DNA of 45,747 bases, taken from Aeribacillus composti. Its GTDB lineage: Bacteria; Bacillota; Bacilli; Bacillales; Aeribacillaceae. Every line of letters begins with the position of its first letter. Positions within the stretch are counted from its first letter, which is position 1. Position numbers and translations under genes: made by a program. Of the stretch, positions 30,914-40,180 are shown one piece after another. The stretch covers positions 36,337 to 82,083 of the forward strand of contig NZ_VISS01000018.1 of NCBI RefSeq assembly GCF_007827555.1, given 5' to 3'. Below the pieces are notes generated by a model. It was not told the origin of the DNA. It was given only the letters and a program-made list of their open reading frames with translations, and made no database searches.

Positions 30914-32569
30914 TTGTCTAGAAAGCGTTTAGGAGACTTGCTTTTAGAAGCTGGACTCATTACAAATGAACAATTAAACCAAACATTAAAAAATAAGTCA
31001 CCGGATGAAAAATTAGGGGATGCCCTGCTGAGAGAAGGTTTTATTACCGAGCAGCAGCTGATTGAAGTATTGGAGTTCCAATTAGGAATACCGCATATTA
31101 ATATTTATCAATATCCAATTGATCAGGATGTTCTTCAATTAATTCCAAAAGAGCTGGCAAAAAGGCATTATGTGATGCCAATCCGAAAAGATAAAAATAA
31201 ACTTTTTGTTGCAATGGCGGATCCGATGGACTATTTTGCTATAGAAGAATTGAGAATGGCAACAGGATGCCATATTGAACCCGCTATTGCGACAAAAGAT
31301 GAATTATATCGAACGATCACAAAATATTATGATCTTCAAGAATCGATGGAAGAGATCATGAGTGATCTTTCACCAAAGGATTCAATGGATGAAGCAAAAG
31401 TAACGGATGAAGATTCTCCTGTTGTTCGTCTTGTCAACCAAATCATTGCCAACGGTCTTGCCCAGCGTGCCAGTGATATCCACTTTGACCCGCAAGAAAC
31501 GGACGTAAAGGTCCGCTACCGGGTCGACGGCATTTTACGTTTAGAGCGGTCACTGCCAAAACATATGCAAAATGTCATCATTGCCCGGATTAAAATTATG
31601 GCAAACTTAAATATTACAGAAAATAGATTGCCGCAGGACGGCCGAATTAAAACAACGATTAATTTTAAACCGGTGGATATTCGTGTCGCCACGCTGCCGA
31701 CAATTTTTGGCGAAAAAGTCGTGATGCGGATTCTTGATTTAAGCAATGTATTAAACAGTGTGGAAAAAATCGGTTTTACAGATGAAAATTTGGAAAAATT
31801 TATTACTATGCTAAAGCAGCCAAATGGAATAATATTAATCACTGGACCTACAGGATCCGGAAAGTCGTCGACATTGTATGCAGCTTTAAATCAGTTAAAT
31901 TCAGAGGATGTAAATATCATCACGGTTGAAGATCCTGTCGAATACCAGATCGAAGGAGTCAATCAAATTCAAGTAAATGAAGATATCGGCCTGACATTCG
32001 CCAATGGGCTTCGCTCGATTTTGCGCCAGGACCCGGATATTATTATGATCGGCGAAATTCGTGATACAGAAACAGCACAAATTGCCATTCGGGCGTCACT
32101 TACAGGTCATTTAGTATTAAGTACTCTACATACGAATAGTGCAGTTGCTGCTTTAACGAGATTAATCGATATGGGCATTGAACCGTATCTCATATCGTCT
32201 TCAATCATTGGCATTGTAGCCCAGCGTTTAGTTCGACGAGTGTGCCGGGATTGCCGCGAAATCGTCCGCCCGACTGAAAGAGAAAAAGAAATTTTTGCGA
32301 ATAGAGGCCTTGAAATCGAGACGGTTGCAAAAGGCAAAGGCTGTCCGAGCTGCAACATGACCGGCTACCGCGGGCGCCTAGCCATTCAAGAGGTATTGCC
32401 GATCGATGCGGAGATTCGTGAACTCATCATGAATAATACGTCAACTTCTTATTTGCAAAATTTTGTACGGGAAAAAGGATTAAAATTTTTAATCGATGAC
32501 GGTTTGCTGAAAGTAAAAGAGGGATTAACGACAACAGAAGAAATTTTACGCGTCGCTGTCCTCGAGTAG
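30914..32569 (+). CDS. pilB: Type IV pilus extension ATPase PilB (GspE family)
   Basis: 551 aa. The N-terminal MshEN-type domain (residues 5-56, RLGDLLLEAG and KLGDALLREG repeats) is followed by the secretion ATPase core: Walker A GPTGSGKSS (about 310), Asp box VEDPVEY, Walker B DPDIIMIGEIRD, His box TLHTNSA, and a tetra-cysteine zinc site (CRDC and CPSC). TTG start at 30914 with GGAGGTGA upstream. It powers pilus assembly with PilC. Confidence 0.95.
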   Translation: MSRKRLGDLLLEAGLITNEQLNQTLKNKSPDEKLGDALLREGFITEQQLIEVLEFQLGIPHINIYQYPIDQDVLQLIPKELAKRHYVMPIRKDKNKLFVAMADPMDYFAIEELRMATGCHIEPAIATKDELYRTITKYYDLQESMEEIMSDLSPKDSMDEAKVTDEDSPVVRLVNQIIANGLAQRASDIHFDPQETDVKVRYRVDGILRLERSLPKHMQNVIIARIKIMANLNITENRLPQDGRIKTTINFKPVDIRVATLPTIFGEKVVMRILDLSNVLNSVEKIGFTDENLEKFITMLKQPNGIILITGPTGSGKSSTLYAALNQLNSEDVNIITVEDPVEYQIEGVNQIQVNEDIGLTFANGLRSILRQDPDIIMIGEIRDTETAQIAIRASLTGHLVLSTLHTNSAVAALTRLIDMGIEPYLISSSIIGIVAQRLVRRVCRDCREIVRPTEREKEIFANRGLEIETVAKGKGCPSCNMTGYRGRLAIQEVLPIDAEIRELIMNNTSTSYLQNFVREKGLKFLIDDGLLKVKEGLTTTEEILRVAVLE

Positions 32570-32581
32570 GAGGTGGGCTTC

Positions 32582-33634
32582 ATGTCATACAATATATCAG
32601 ATTTACTTAAAAAAGCTTTTACGGATCATGCTTCAGACCTCCATTTAATTGTCGACTCTCCTCCGGTTTTTCGCATAAACGGCGAGCTAAAGCCTTATGG
32701 AGACCATTCATTGTCTAAAAACGACACGGAAAGAATGGCAAAAGAGCTTATTCCGGAGACGATGTGGGATACGTTCGAGCAGCAGGGCGAGCTTGATTTT
32801 AACTATGAATTAGAGGGAATTTCACGGTTTCGATTAAACGCTTTTCGCCAACGCAATCATATAAGTGTCGCGATCCGGGTTATACCGACGAAGATCCCAA
32901 CGATCGCAGAGCTTAAAATACCTTCCATTGTCGAGAAATTGATGGAAAAGCCCCAAGGGTTAATTCTCGTCACGGGACCAACCGGTTCAGGTAAGTCAAC
33001 GACATTGGCAGCGATGATCGATTATATTAATCGAAACTATTCCAAACATATTATTACATTAGAAGATCCAATAGAATATATTCATTCCCATAAGCGATCC
33101 ATTATCAATCAGCGGGAAATTGGTTCAGATACGAAAAGCTTTGCAAACGGACTGCGCGCATCTTTAAGGCAAGACCCGGATATTATTTTAGTGGGGGAAA
33201 TGCGGGATCTTGAGACGATATCGACAGCTATTACTGCTGCTGAAACAGGTCATTTAGTGCTGGCCACATTGCACACAAGCAGTGCAGCTCAGACGATCGA
33301 CCGGATCATAGATGTGTTCCCGCCCCATCAGCAAAGGCAAATTCGCCTTCAAGTAGCAAACGTTTTGCAAGGAATCATATCACAGCGCCTTTTTCCGCTA
33401 AAGGACGGATCCGGGAGAACGGTTGCGACGGAGATTTTAATTAATAATCCTTCCATTTCAAACTTGATTCGCAATGAAAAAATTCATCAAATCCACAATG
33501 TTTTGCAAACGAATAGAGCTCAAGGAATGCATACATTGGAAATGTCGGTTCAAAGCTTATTAAGCTCAGGAAAAATTTCTTACGAAAGCGCCATGCCATA
33601 TATCAATAAAGGTGATGAAAATGGCTATCTATAA
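32582..33634 (+). CDS. pilT: Type IV pilus retraction ATPase PilT
   Basis: 350 aa, without the MshEN and zinc regions of PilB. Walker A GPTGSGKST (about 129), ITLEDPIEYIH, Walker B DPDIILVGEMRDLETI, and the PilT-specific AETGHLVLATLHTSSA and IIDVFPPHQQRQIR. Start at 32582 with GGAGGT; a GTG inside that site is rejected. It indicates a retractable pilus (twitching or DNA uptake). Confidence 0.95.
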   Translation: MSYNISDLLKKAFTDHASDLHLIVDSPPVFRINGELKPYGDHSLSKNDTERMAKELIPETMWDTFEQQGELDFNYELEGISRFRLNAFRQRNHISVAIRVIPTKIPTIAELKIPSIVEKLMEKPQGLILVTGPTGSGKSTTLAAMIDYINRNYSKHIITLEDPIEYIHSHKRSIINQREIGSDTKSFANGLRASLRQDPDIILVGEMRDLETISTAITAAETGHLVLATLHTSSAAQTIDRIIDVFPPHQQRQIRLQVANVLQGIISQRLFPLKDGSGRTVATEILINNPSISNLIRNEKIHQIHNVLQTNRAQGMHTLEMSVQSLLSSGKISYESAMPYINKGDENGYL

Positions 33635-34826
33635 ATATGTCGGTCGTACGAAAACAGGACAGCTAAAGAAAGGTACGATTGATGCACTAAATAAAACAAA
33701 TGCGATAGCAAAATTAAGAGAACAAGGAATAAGCCCCCGTGAGATCAATGAAGCAAAAGGCTTGATCTATAAGGAAGTATCGATTGGCAGACCTGTGAAA
33801 AACCAACATTTTGTCATTTATTGCCGGCAATTTGCAACACTGATCCGTGCAGGAGTTTCTATTGTAGATTCAACGAATATTTTATCAAAGCAGACGGAAA
33901 GCAAAGCATTGGCCAAAGTATTGGCTGAGATTGAAACGGAATTGCGGACAGGAAATGCTTTTTCAGATGCCGTGAGCAAATATCCGAAAATTTTTCCGCC
34001 CATTTTTGTCAATATGGTTCGGGCAGGGGAAGCCAGCGGGAGTTTGGACGAAACATTGGACAGGCTGGCGGCTTATTTTGAAAAGCAATACGATTTGAAG
34101 AAAAAAATTCAATCAACCCTTGCTTATCCAATCACATTAATCATTATCATTGTTGCAGTTGTTGTGTTTCTGATGCTAACGATTGTGCCTAAATTCACCG
34201 AAATTTTTGCCCAATTTGACAGCGAACTGCCTGCCATTACGAAATTCGTAGTTGGCGCAAGCCATGTAGTTCAAAACTTTTGGTGGATTGTACTTCTCGT
34301 CTTATTAGCAGCGATTCTTGCTTTCAGCTTGTTAATGAAGAGCAATAAAGCCTTTTATTACACTGTCCATGTTATTTTGTTAAAGATGCCTGTTTTCGGC
34401 AAATTGCTGCAAAAATCAGCTATTGCAAGAATGACGCGGACATTATCATCCCTTTTTTCTAGTTCAGTGCCGATTTTACAAGCATTAACTATTGTTGAGC
34501 GGGTTGTTAACAATCCAGTCATTGGAAAAGTTGTGTTGGACGCACGTGATAGTTTAGAAAAAGGAGACCGCTTGTCCGAACCGTTTAGAAAAAGCTGGGT
34601 GATCCCGCCGCTCGTCACCCATATGACGGCGATCGGCGAAGAGACTGGTTCATTAGATTTCATGTTAACCAAAATAGCTGATTTCTATGAAGCGGAAGTT
34701 GACCGCAGCGTTGAAATTTTGAAATCGCTGATCGAACCGATTATGATCGTCATTTTAGCCTTTGTCATTGGGACAATTGTTCTTGCCATTATGATTCCTA
34801 TGTTTAGCATTTATCAGCAAATGTAA
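33621..34826 (+). CDS. pilC: Type IV pilus inner-membrane platform protein PilC
   Basis: 401-aa GspF-family protein with two T2SSF domains (FVIYCRQFATLIRAGVSIVD near 65 and ARMTRTLSSLFSSSVPILQAL near 270) and three membrane segments (about 170-195, 220-240, 370-395). It overlaps pilT by 14 bp; start at 33621 with AAAGGTG. It is the platform on which PilB and PilT act. Confidence 0.94.
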   Translation: MAIYKYVGRTKTGQLKKGTIDALNKTNAIAKLREQGISPREINEAKGLIYKEVSIGRPVKNQHFVIYCRQFATLIRAGVSIVDSTNILSKQTESKALAKVLAEIETELRTGNAFSDAVSKYPKIFPPIFVNMVRAGEASGSLDETLDRLAAYFEKQYDLKKKIQSTLAYPITLIIIIVAVVVFLMLTIVPKFTEIFAQFDSELPAITKFVVGASHVVQNFWWIVLLVLLAAILAFSLLMKSNKAFYYTVHVILLKMPVFGKLLQKSAIARMTRTLSSLFSSSVPILQALTIVERVVNNPVIGKVVLDARDSLEKGDRLSEPFRKSWVIPPLVTHMTAIGEETGSLDFMLTKIADFYEAEVDRSVEILKSLIEPIMIVILAFVIGTIVLAIMIPMFSIYQQM

Positions 34827-35013
34827 ATAGATGACAAAGCTTGCAGCATTAAAGCATGTCTAAAGAAACGTATTGTACTAGATTCCAAAAAAATTCCTTT
34901 AGGGGGTGGTCAAGAAATCGAGTTAATAAAGTTTACGGGAACATAACAAGCGCTTGTCGTTTTGCTTTATGAAAGTTAATTTATGAAAACTAAAAACAAA
35001 GGAGGAATATGAA

Positions 35014-35412
35014 ATGAGAAAACATGTAAAACTTCTCAAAAAAGAAAAAGGGATGACATTAATTGAGCTATTGGCTGTTATTATCATCATTGCAATCATA
35101 CTAGCTATTGCAATCCCGATTATTGCAAATGTCATTGGCAATTCTAAAGAACGGGCTACTGTATCAGAGGCATTAAATATTATTTCAGCTGCCAAGCTAA
35201 AATATGCAAAAGATAATACTTCTGGTTCAAAAACTTATACTGCCGATGAACTTGAAGAGTATATTGATTTTGAAACAGCTAATCCAAATTTCAAAGTTTC
35301 ATTTGAAGAGAAAAAATGGAAAATTTCTGGTCATCCTGCAAATGATATAAATGGTGTTGGTGATCCTGCTACTGAAGGACGACTACGAGCTTTCTTAAAT
35401 GAAGATGATTAA
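35014..35412 (+). CDS. pilA: Major type IV prepilin
   Basis: 132 aa. Class III leader MRKHVKLLKKEKG cut before MTLIELLAVIIII (Glu at +5), one membrane helix to about residue 45, then a short acidic globular head with no cysteines and an Asp-rich end. Ribosome site GGAGG is strong, and it is set apart from pilC by 187 bp (containing a perfect palindrome ACAAGCGCTTGT at 34946-34957) and from pilM by 117 bp with a hairpin, as expected for a highly expressed pilin. Confidence 0.88.
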   Translation: MRKHVKLLKKEKGMTLIELLAVIIIIAIILAIAIPIIANVIGNSKERATVSEALNIISAAKLKYAKDNTSGSKTYTADELEEYIDFETANPNFKVSFEEKKWKISGHPANDINGVGDPATEGRLRAFLNEDD

Positions 35413-35462
35413 AGAATCTTTTTCGTTTTAACTTGGAACATGTAAACATAATAATTTGCCTG

Positions 35463-35499
35463 AATACTTTCTATCAAAAGCTGAAGTATTTCTCTTTTC
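35463..35499 (+). terminator. Partial terminator between pilA and pilM
   Basis: Stem AATACTT / AAGTATT (7 bp, 14-nt loop) followed by TCTCTTTT. It may let pilA be expressed above the downstream assembly genes. Confidence 0.45.
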
Positions 35500-35529
35500 C
35501 AAAATATTTGGTCACAGGAGGGTTCGCCT

Positions 35530-36528
35530 ATGCTCACTTTTCTTTCGGCTAAAAAAACAATCAACTTAGTCATCGATGATTACGCGCTTCGGATGGTGGA
35601 TCATTCCGGCGGCGATTTAACAAATATTAAACATTTCAAAGAAAAGTCTATACCGAACGGCCTGTTAGAGCATGGGCGAATTCTTGATGAGATGGAGTTT
35701 TATCATTTTATGAAGGAGACCGTCAAAGAGTGGGGAATCAAAAGACGGAATGTCCAGTTTTATGCGCCTGATTCCCTTGTCATTATGAGAAAGGTAAAGT
35801 TTCCTGCTCATTTAAAAGATAAAGAAATCAACGGCCACTTTATTATGGAATTAGGACATACACTTTATCTTCCATTTGACAATCCAATCTTTGATGTATC
35901 ACCATTGCCTGGAAAGGCTGATACCCAAACAGAACGCGAAGGGCTTCTTTTTGCCGTTCCAGAAGATGAAATGAGAAAATATACGGAAATTTTAATTGAT
36001 GCAGGACTGAAGCCAGTAGCTGCTGATATTCGTTCCATCGGCGTATATCGGTATTTCCAATATACATATATGACAAAAAATACAGATGAAGCATATTTAT
36101 TTTTGGAGTTGAATTTAAACTCAATCATGATCAGTATTTTTTCGGAGAACCAGCCTGAATTTTTAAGATTTCAAGATTTAGATATTCAAATGAACGATTG
36201 GACAAGCTACCAATACGATGATGATCTGCTCACCTGGACGTATAATGGTGACGAAGCGCAATTTTTAGGTTTAATTGATGATCAAATAATGGAATTGGAG
36301 CGGATGATGAATTTTTACCGCTACTCCATTCATAAAGGTCAGAAAGCTGTATCGAAAATTATGCTGTTAGGAGATTTTCCAAACTTAGATTTGATTAGAA
36401 AAAAAATAGAAGGTCAATTTCAAATTCCCGTTACGATTTTAGATGCTTACCTTTCTCCTGAAAAAATGGATAAAGTTCCTCGTCATTTTATACCTGCTTT
36501 AGGGCTTGCCTTGAAAGGGGGAAGTTAA
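35530..36528 (+). CDS. pilM: Type IV pilus assembly protein PilM
   Basis: 332-aa actin-like cytoplasmic protein (SAKKTINLVIDDYALRMVDH at the N-terminus; LFAVPEDEMRKYTEIL and DAGLKPVAADI in the middle; SKIMLLGDFPNLDLI near 285). It binds the PilN N-terminus to form the alignment complex. Start at 35530 with CAGGAGGG upstream. The overall similarity is modest, so the call rests partly on operon position. Confidence 0.85.
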   Translation: MLTFLSAKKTINLVIDDYALRMVDHSGGDLTNIKHFKEKSIPNGLLEHGRILDEMEFYHFMKETVKEWGIKRRNVQFYAPDSLVIMRKVKFPAHLKDKEINGHFIMELGHTLYLPFDNPIFDVSPLPGKADTQTEREGLLFAVPEDEMRKYTEILIDAGLKPVAADIRSIGVYRYFQYTYMTKNTDEAYLFLELNLNSIMISIFSENQPEFLRFQDLDIQMNDWTSYQYDDDLLTWTYNGDEAQFLGLIDDQIMELERMMNFYRYSIHKGQKAVSKIMLLGDFPNLDLIRKKIEGQFQIPVTILDAYLSPEKMDKVPRHFIPALGLALKGGS

Positions 36529-37131
36529 GTGATCCCTGAAATAAATTTATTGCCGAAATCCGAAAGACAAAGTTCGACGGTTTTGATTATTTTTATCTCT
36601 TTTCTTGTTATTTGGTTAATCTGTTTATCGATCATTGTTTATCAATATATTCATACGAAAAATGAGAAAAAACTGGCCGATACGAGAATTGAAAATTTAA
36701 AAATGGATAAGGAAATTTTAGAAACTCAAGTAGAAAATCAAAAAAATGGACAATCAGGCAGCTTAGAAGAAGCGGTCGCTAAAACAGAGGAATTGACCGC
36801 ACCTACCTCACATTTCATTGAAGAATTGCTGGAATTGCTGCCAAATCATAGCTATTTAAGCCATTATGAATATGAAAATAAACAATTGTCGATCCAAACC
36901 CAATTCGAATCATTGGATGTTGCCGCATCTTATGTTTCAAAGCTCGTCTCTTCCCCTCTTTTTACAAATGTAAGGATCAAAGAAATTAAAACCTTCACAT
37001 TTGAAGAAGCTTCAGATGAACAAGTGGATGAAGAAATGTTCAAGGAGATTCCGAGATATGATGTGAATATTATTCTTGAGACTCATTCTTCGGCGTTAGA
37101 GGACGAAAACGGGGGTGAAGAAGATGAGTGA
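36529..37131 (+). CDS. pilN: Type IV pilus assembly protein PilN
   Basis: 200 aa. The N-terminal motif PEINLLPKSER, which docks into PilM, precedes one membrane helix (about 18-43), a coiled segment (50-90) and a periplasm-type ferredoxin-like domain. GTG start at 36529, directly after the pilM stop, with AAAGGGGG upstream. It ends 8 bp inside pilO. Confidence 0.87.
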   Translation: MIPEINLLPKSERQSSTVLIIFISFLVIWLICLSIIVYQYIHTKNEKKLADTRIENLKMDKEILETQVENQKNGQSGSLEEAVAKTEELTAPTSHFIEELLELLPNHSYLSHYEYENKQLSIQTQFESLDVAASYVSKLVSSPLFTNVRIKEIKTFTFEEASDEQVDEEMFKEIPRYDVNIILETHSSALEDENGGEEDE

Positions 37132-37930
37132 TTTCCTCCAAGAAAGGAAAATCTTTTTTTATTGTTTAATCGTTTTACTGTTTTTGCTTATTGGCGTTGT
37201 GTATATGTATACGGTAAAGCCTTTGAAAGACGATGTTGCGCTTGCACAGTTAGATGCCAATCAGCTTGAAGTGGAAATGAAGCAATTGGAAGCACAATTA
37301 AATAAAAGTAAAACGGATAAGGAAGAAAATACTGCTCAATTAGAGAAAAAAATGCCGTTAAGCCGCAATATGGACCAGCTGCTGCTTGATTTACAGGAAG
37401 CGGAATACGTCAGCGGCAGCCAAATCCAGAACATTTCCTTTAAGGATGAGCAAACGCTGTCTGAATCGGAATTATTATCGGAAAACATTAAAACAGATGC
37501 GAACAATACGAACGAAAATAAGGAGCAAAATGAGTCAACCGAAATGGAGTCTGCAGCCAATCAATCTGAAAATGAAAATGCGGATGCTCCGTCTAATCAA
37601 AGCGAAAACCAATCAGCTTCCAACGAAACGACAGAGAAAGAAAAATATAAAAACGTGAAGCTAATAACCTTTAATCTGTCGGTTGTTTCACCAGATTTCA
37701 AGCATTTTTTACAATTTTTACAAGAAATAGAAAAATTGGAGCGAATCACCCGAGTGGACGTCCTTTCATTCACAAAACCGGGGGAAAAGGAGCTTTTAGA
37801 GGACGAAACGAATCAAACTATTACGATGGAAATTCAATTAACTACTTTTTATTTTGATTCAACAGATAAAAATCATTCATCAGAAACAAATAAGGAATCG
37901 CAAAATGATAAAAACAGCCCTGAACACTAA
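37124..37930 (+). CDS. pilO: Type IV pilus assembly protein PilO
   Basis: 268 aa. One membrane helix (about 12-32), a coiled coil (33-80), a PilO-like fold interrupted by an Asn/Glu/Ser-rich low-complexity insert of about 50 residues (roughly 120-175), and a second half LITFNLSVVSPDFKHFLQFLQ. The tail is also Asn/Ser-rich. Start at 37124 with GGGGGTGA. It pairs with PilN around the pilus in the cell envelope. Confidence 0.83.
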   Translation: MSDFLQERKIFFYCLIVLLFLLIGVVYMYTVKPLKDDVALAQLDANQLEVEMKQLEAQLNKSKTDKEENTAQLEKKMPLSRNMDQLLLDLQEAEYVSGSQIQNISFKDEQTLSESELLSENIKTDANNTNENKEQNESTEMESAANQSENENADAPSNQSENQSASNETTEKEKYKNVKLITFNLSVVSPDFKHFLQFLQEIEKLERITRVDVLSFTKPGEKELLEDETNQTITMEIQLTTFYFDSTDKNHSSETNKESQNDKNSPEH

Positions 37931-37948
37931 TGTACGAGGAGTTTGGCA

Positions 37949-38701
37949 ATGGTTTTCGTTTACCTTTTTTTCTTTGTTATCGGAATCATTTTCGGGTCTT
38001 TTTTTAATGTTGTCGGTCTTCGCATCCCGAAAAAACGCTCAATCGTTCAGCCGAGGTCGCACTGCCCGCATTGTGGCCATTTCTTATCCTGGTATGAATT
38101 AATACCCATCTTTTCATACTTGCTTCAAAAAGGAAAATGCCGCAGCTGCCGTGTTCCGATTTCGGCTATTTACCCAGTGATGGAGCTGATCACAGGTTTA
38201 CTATTTGTTTTTAGTTTTTACAAAATTGGATTTAACGAGGAGCTTTTAGTAGCACTATCCTTTGTTTCACTCCTGATCATTATTACGGTGAGTGATTTAT
38301 CTTACAAATTGATTCCGAATCGAATTTTAATCTTTTTCTTCATTCTATTTGTTCTCCTGCGGACCTGGATTCCGCTTCATCCTTGGTATGATTCGATAAT
38401 TGGAATGACTGTCGGTTTTATCCTTCTTTATATCATTGCCATTGTAAGCAATGGCGGAATGGGAGGCGGAGATATTAAACTATTTGCTGTTTTAGGATAT
38501 GCTTTAGGTCTTAAAGGAGTGTTATTAGCTTTTTTCCTGTCTACCTTGATTGGGGCATTATTCGGTCTATTTGGCATCATCACGAAACAATTAAGCCGTA
38601 AATCGGCGATACCATTCGGACCTTTCATAAGTATTGGAGCCGTGCTTTCATATTTTTATGAAACGGAAATTTTCCATTGGTATATTCAGTTAATCATATA
38701 A
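37949..38701 (+). CDS. pilD: Prepilin peptidase / N-methyltransferase
   Basis: 250-aa polytopic aspartyl protease. The cytosolic zinc loop has CPHC and CRSC; the catalytic aspartates are in SDLSYKLIPN (about 117) and GGMGGGDIKLF (about 176), the family GxGD motif. GSFFNVVGLRIP near the N-terminus is typical. Start ATG at 37949 with ACGAGGAG upstream. It cleaves the four prepilins encoded here. Last gene of the operon. Confidence 0.94.
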   Translation: MVFVYLFFFVIGIIFGSFFNVVGLRIPKKRSIVQPRSHCPHCGHFLSWYELIPIFSYLLQKGKCRSCRVPISAIYPVMELITGLLFVFSFYKIGFNEELLVALSFVSLLIIITVSDLSYKLIPNRILIFFFILFVLLRTWIPLHPWYDSIIGMTVGFILLYIIAIVSNGGMGGGDIKLFAVLGYALGLKGVLLAFFLSTLIGALFGLFGIITKQLSRKSAIPFGPFISIGAVLSYFYETEIFHWYIQLII

Positions 38702-38844
38702 TGGACAAAAGAGAACAGGTCTGACTTTTCTTTTCTTTTGATATGAAGCAAAAGTATTTTTAACAGCTAGCCTAGCGAGCTAAACGGCCTTTTCAAAATC
38801 TTTACAATGGTGATAATGCCATCCATAACAACGATAAATGTTAA

Positions 38845-39588
38845 TTAATAGGTTACACGCTCTCTTTTCTTGTTGAATATATAAACACTCAAAGCTTGCA
38901 GAAGGAATATATACGCTAAATATATGGCAATGGAAAATAATATGTTATATCCCTTATCAATTCCCGAAGACGGCAAATGGAAATAAGAAGAAATATCTAA
39001 ATGATTGAATATAACGTAATCAAAAACAGCAAATTTACGCAGAAATGCAAAAACCGCAATTTTTGCAATCTCCACAACAAAAAGCATGGAAAAAATAAAC
39101 ATATACTTTTTGAATAGAACAGCCAAAAACATAGATAATGTTACATAAAAAATTGCGGTATAGGACTTCGCAATAAGTAATAACAATGCATGATAAAAAA
39201 TATCATGATGAAATCCATAAAGTATGATAACGATTATGCTAGTCAATAATACAATGATTCCGTTGCAAATAAATACGAACAAATAAGAAGCGTATATTTT
39301 ATGTAAAATCATTTTACGGGTGCTTTTATTTTTTTCAAAAACTCCATCTTTCATGATTGAAGCAGCAGAGCAAAAAATATAATATAGCAAGGCAATTAGG
39401 GCAATGATATCGACAGAGAAGCTTTGGAAAATCAATGACTCCGATTCTTCCGATAAAGCATCCTGTACAGACTTCATATTCTCATTGCTAAGTATGAAAT
39501 ATTGCAGTCCGCATCCTATCATGATTGCAGCAAGTATAACATAAATTGGTTTGTGATGAGAAAAATACATTTTTATTTCATTAACCAT
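38845..39588 (-). CDS. ABC-2-like membrane permease
   Basis: 247 aa with six predicted transmembrane helices (about 15-32, 58-78, 100-125, 133-160, 165-185, 215-238) and little else. The layout fits an ABC-2 type transporter permease, probably partnered by the ATPase at 40683-41366. Last gene of a leftward, strongly AT-rich operon. Substrate unknown; peptide export or self-immunity is the best guess from the neighbours. Confidence 0.6.
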   Translation of the reverse strand: MVNEIKMYFSHHKPIYVILAAIMIGCGLQYFILSNENMKSVQDALSEESESLIFQSFSVDIIALIALLYYIFCSAASIMKDGVFEKNKSTRKMILHKIYASYLFVFICNGIIVLLTSIIVIILYGFHHDIFYHALLLLIAKSYTAIFYVTLSMFLAVLFKKYMFIFSMLFVVEIAKIAVFAFLRKFAVFDYVIFNHLDISSYFHLPSSGIDKGYNILFSIAIYLAYIFLLQALSVYIFNKKRERVTY

Positions 39589-39652
39589 TTTCCTATCCTC
39601 TCATATATTCAAGAATGAAGAAAATTTTATCCAAGTTCCTCTGAATCGTTTT

Positions 39653-40180
39653 TTATAGTGAATTGAAATTAATGAATAAAACTAGAGCATTTATTACGAT
39701 TAAAAACATACACAATAATAGCGCCTTTTTGGAATCGATGATATTTTTTTTAACAATGATGAATATATATATTACGTTTACAATAATCGTTATGAAAATT
39801 TTTGCGTATATATTCGTTGAAATATTGTAAACATACTCTTGATGAATAAAGTTTGTGATAATGATCGTAATGGAAAATGGCAAATATCCAATCATTAAAT
39901 AAAAAAAGCTTGAAAATATGGATGGATATTTCTGCGGTTTAAATAATAGTATGATAAATCGATAGATAAAAGCTTGAAAGAAAAGAAAAACAATCGAAAA
40001 GATCATTATGACAAAATTTAGGAATACAAACATGATTTCTTTCGTTTTAAAAATGTTCATTTCATAGATTACACTGCCTTGATTCATGATCATGTATTGA
40101 CTGATAAATTGTATGGATAATAAATACCAAAGCGTAAACAGTATTAATAATATTTTTTCATTTGCTTTTAATTTAACCAT
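39653..40180 (-). CDS. Small polytopic membrane protein of unknown family
   Basis: 175 aa, about five membrane helices with short Lys-rich loops; I do not recognise the family. It overlaps the SpoIIM-like gene by 13 bp, so it is coupled to the ABC module. Base composition is far more AT-rich than the flanking housekeeping genes, pointing to transfer. Confidence 0.6.
   Translation of the reverse strand: MVKLKANEKILLILFTLWYLLSIQFISQYMIMNQGSVIYEMNIFKTKEIMFVFLNFVIMIFSIVFLFFQAFIYRFIILLFKPQKYPSIFSSFFYLMIGYLPFSITIIITNFIHQEYVYNISTNIYAKIFITIIVNVIYIFIIVKKNIIDSKKALLLCMFLIVINALVLFINFNSL

Noticed and set aside
34358-34672. 104-codon minus reading inside pilC
   Set aside because: Opposite-strand shadow of a well-supported pilC.
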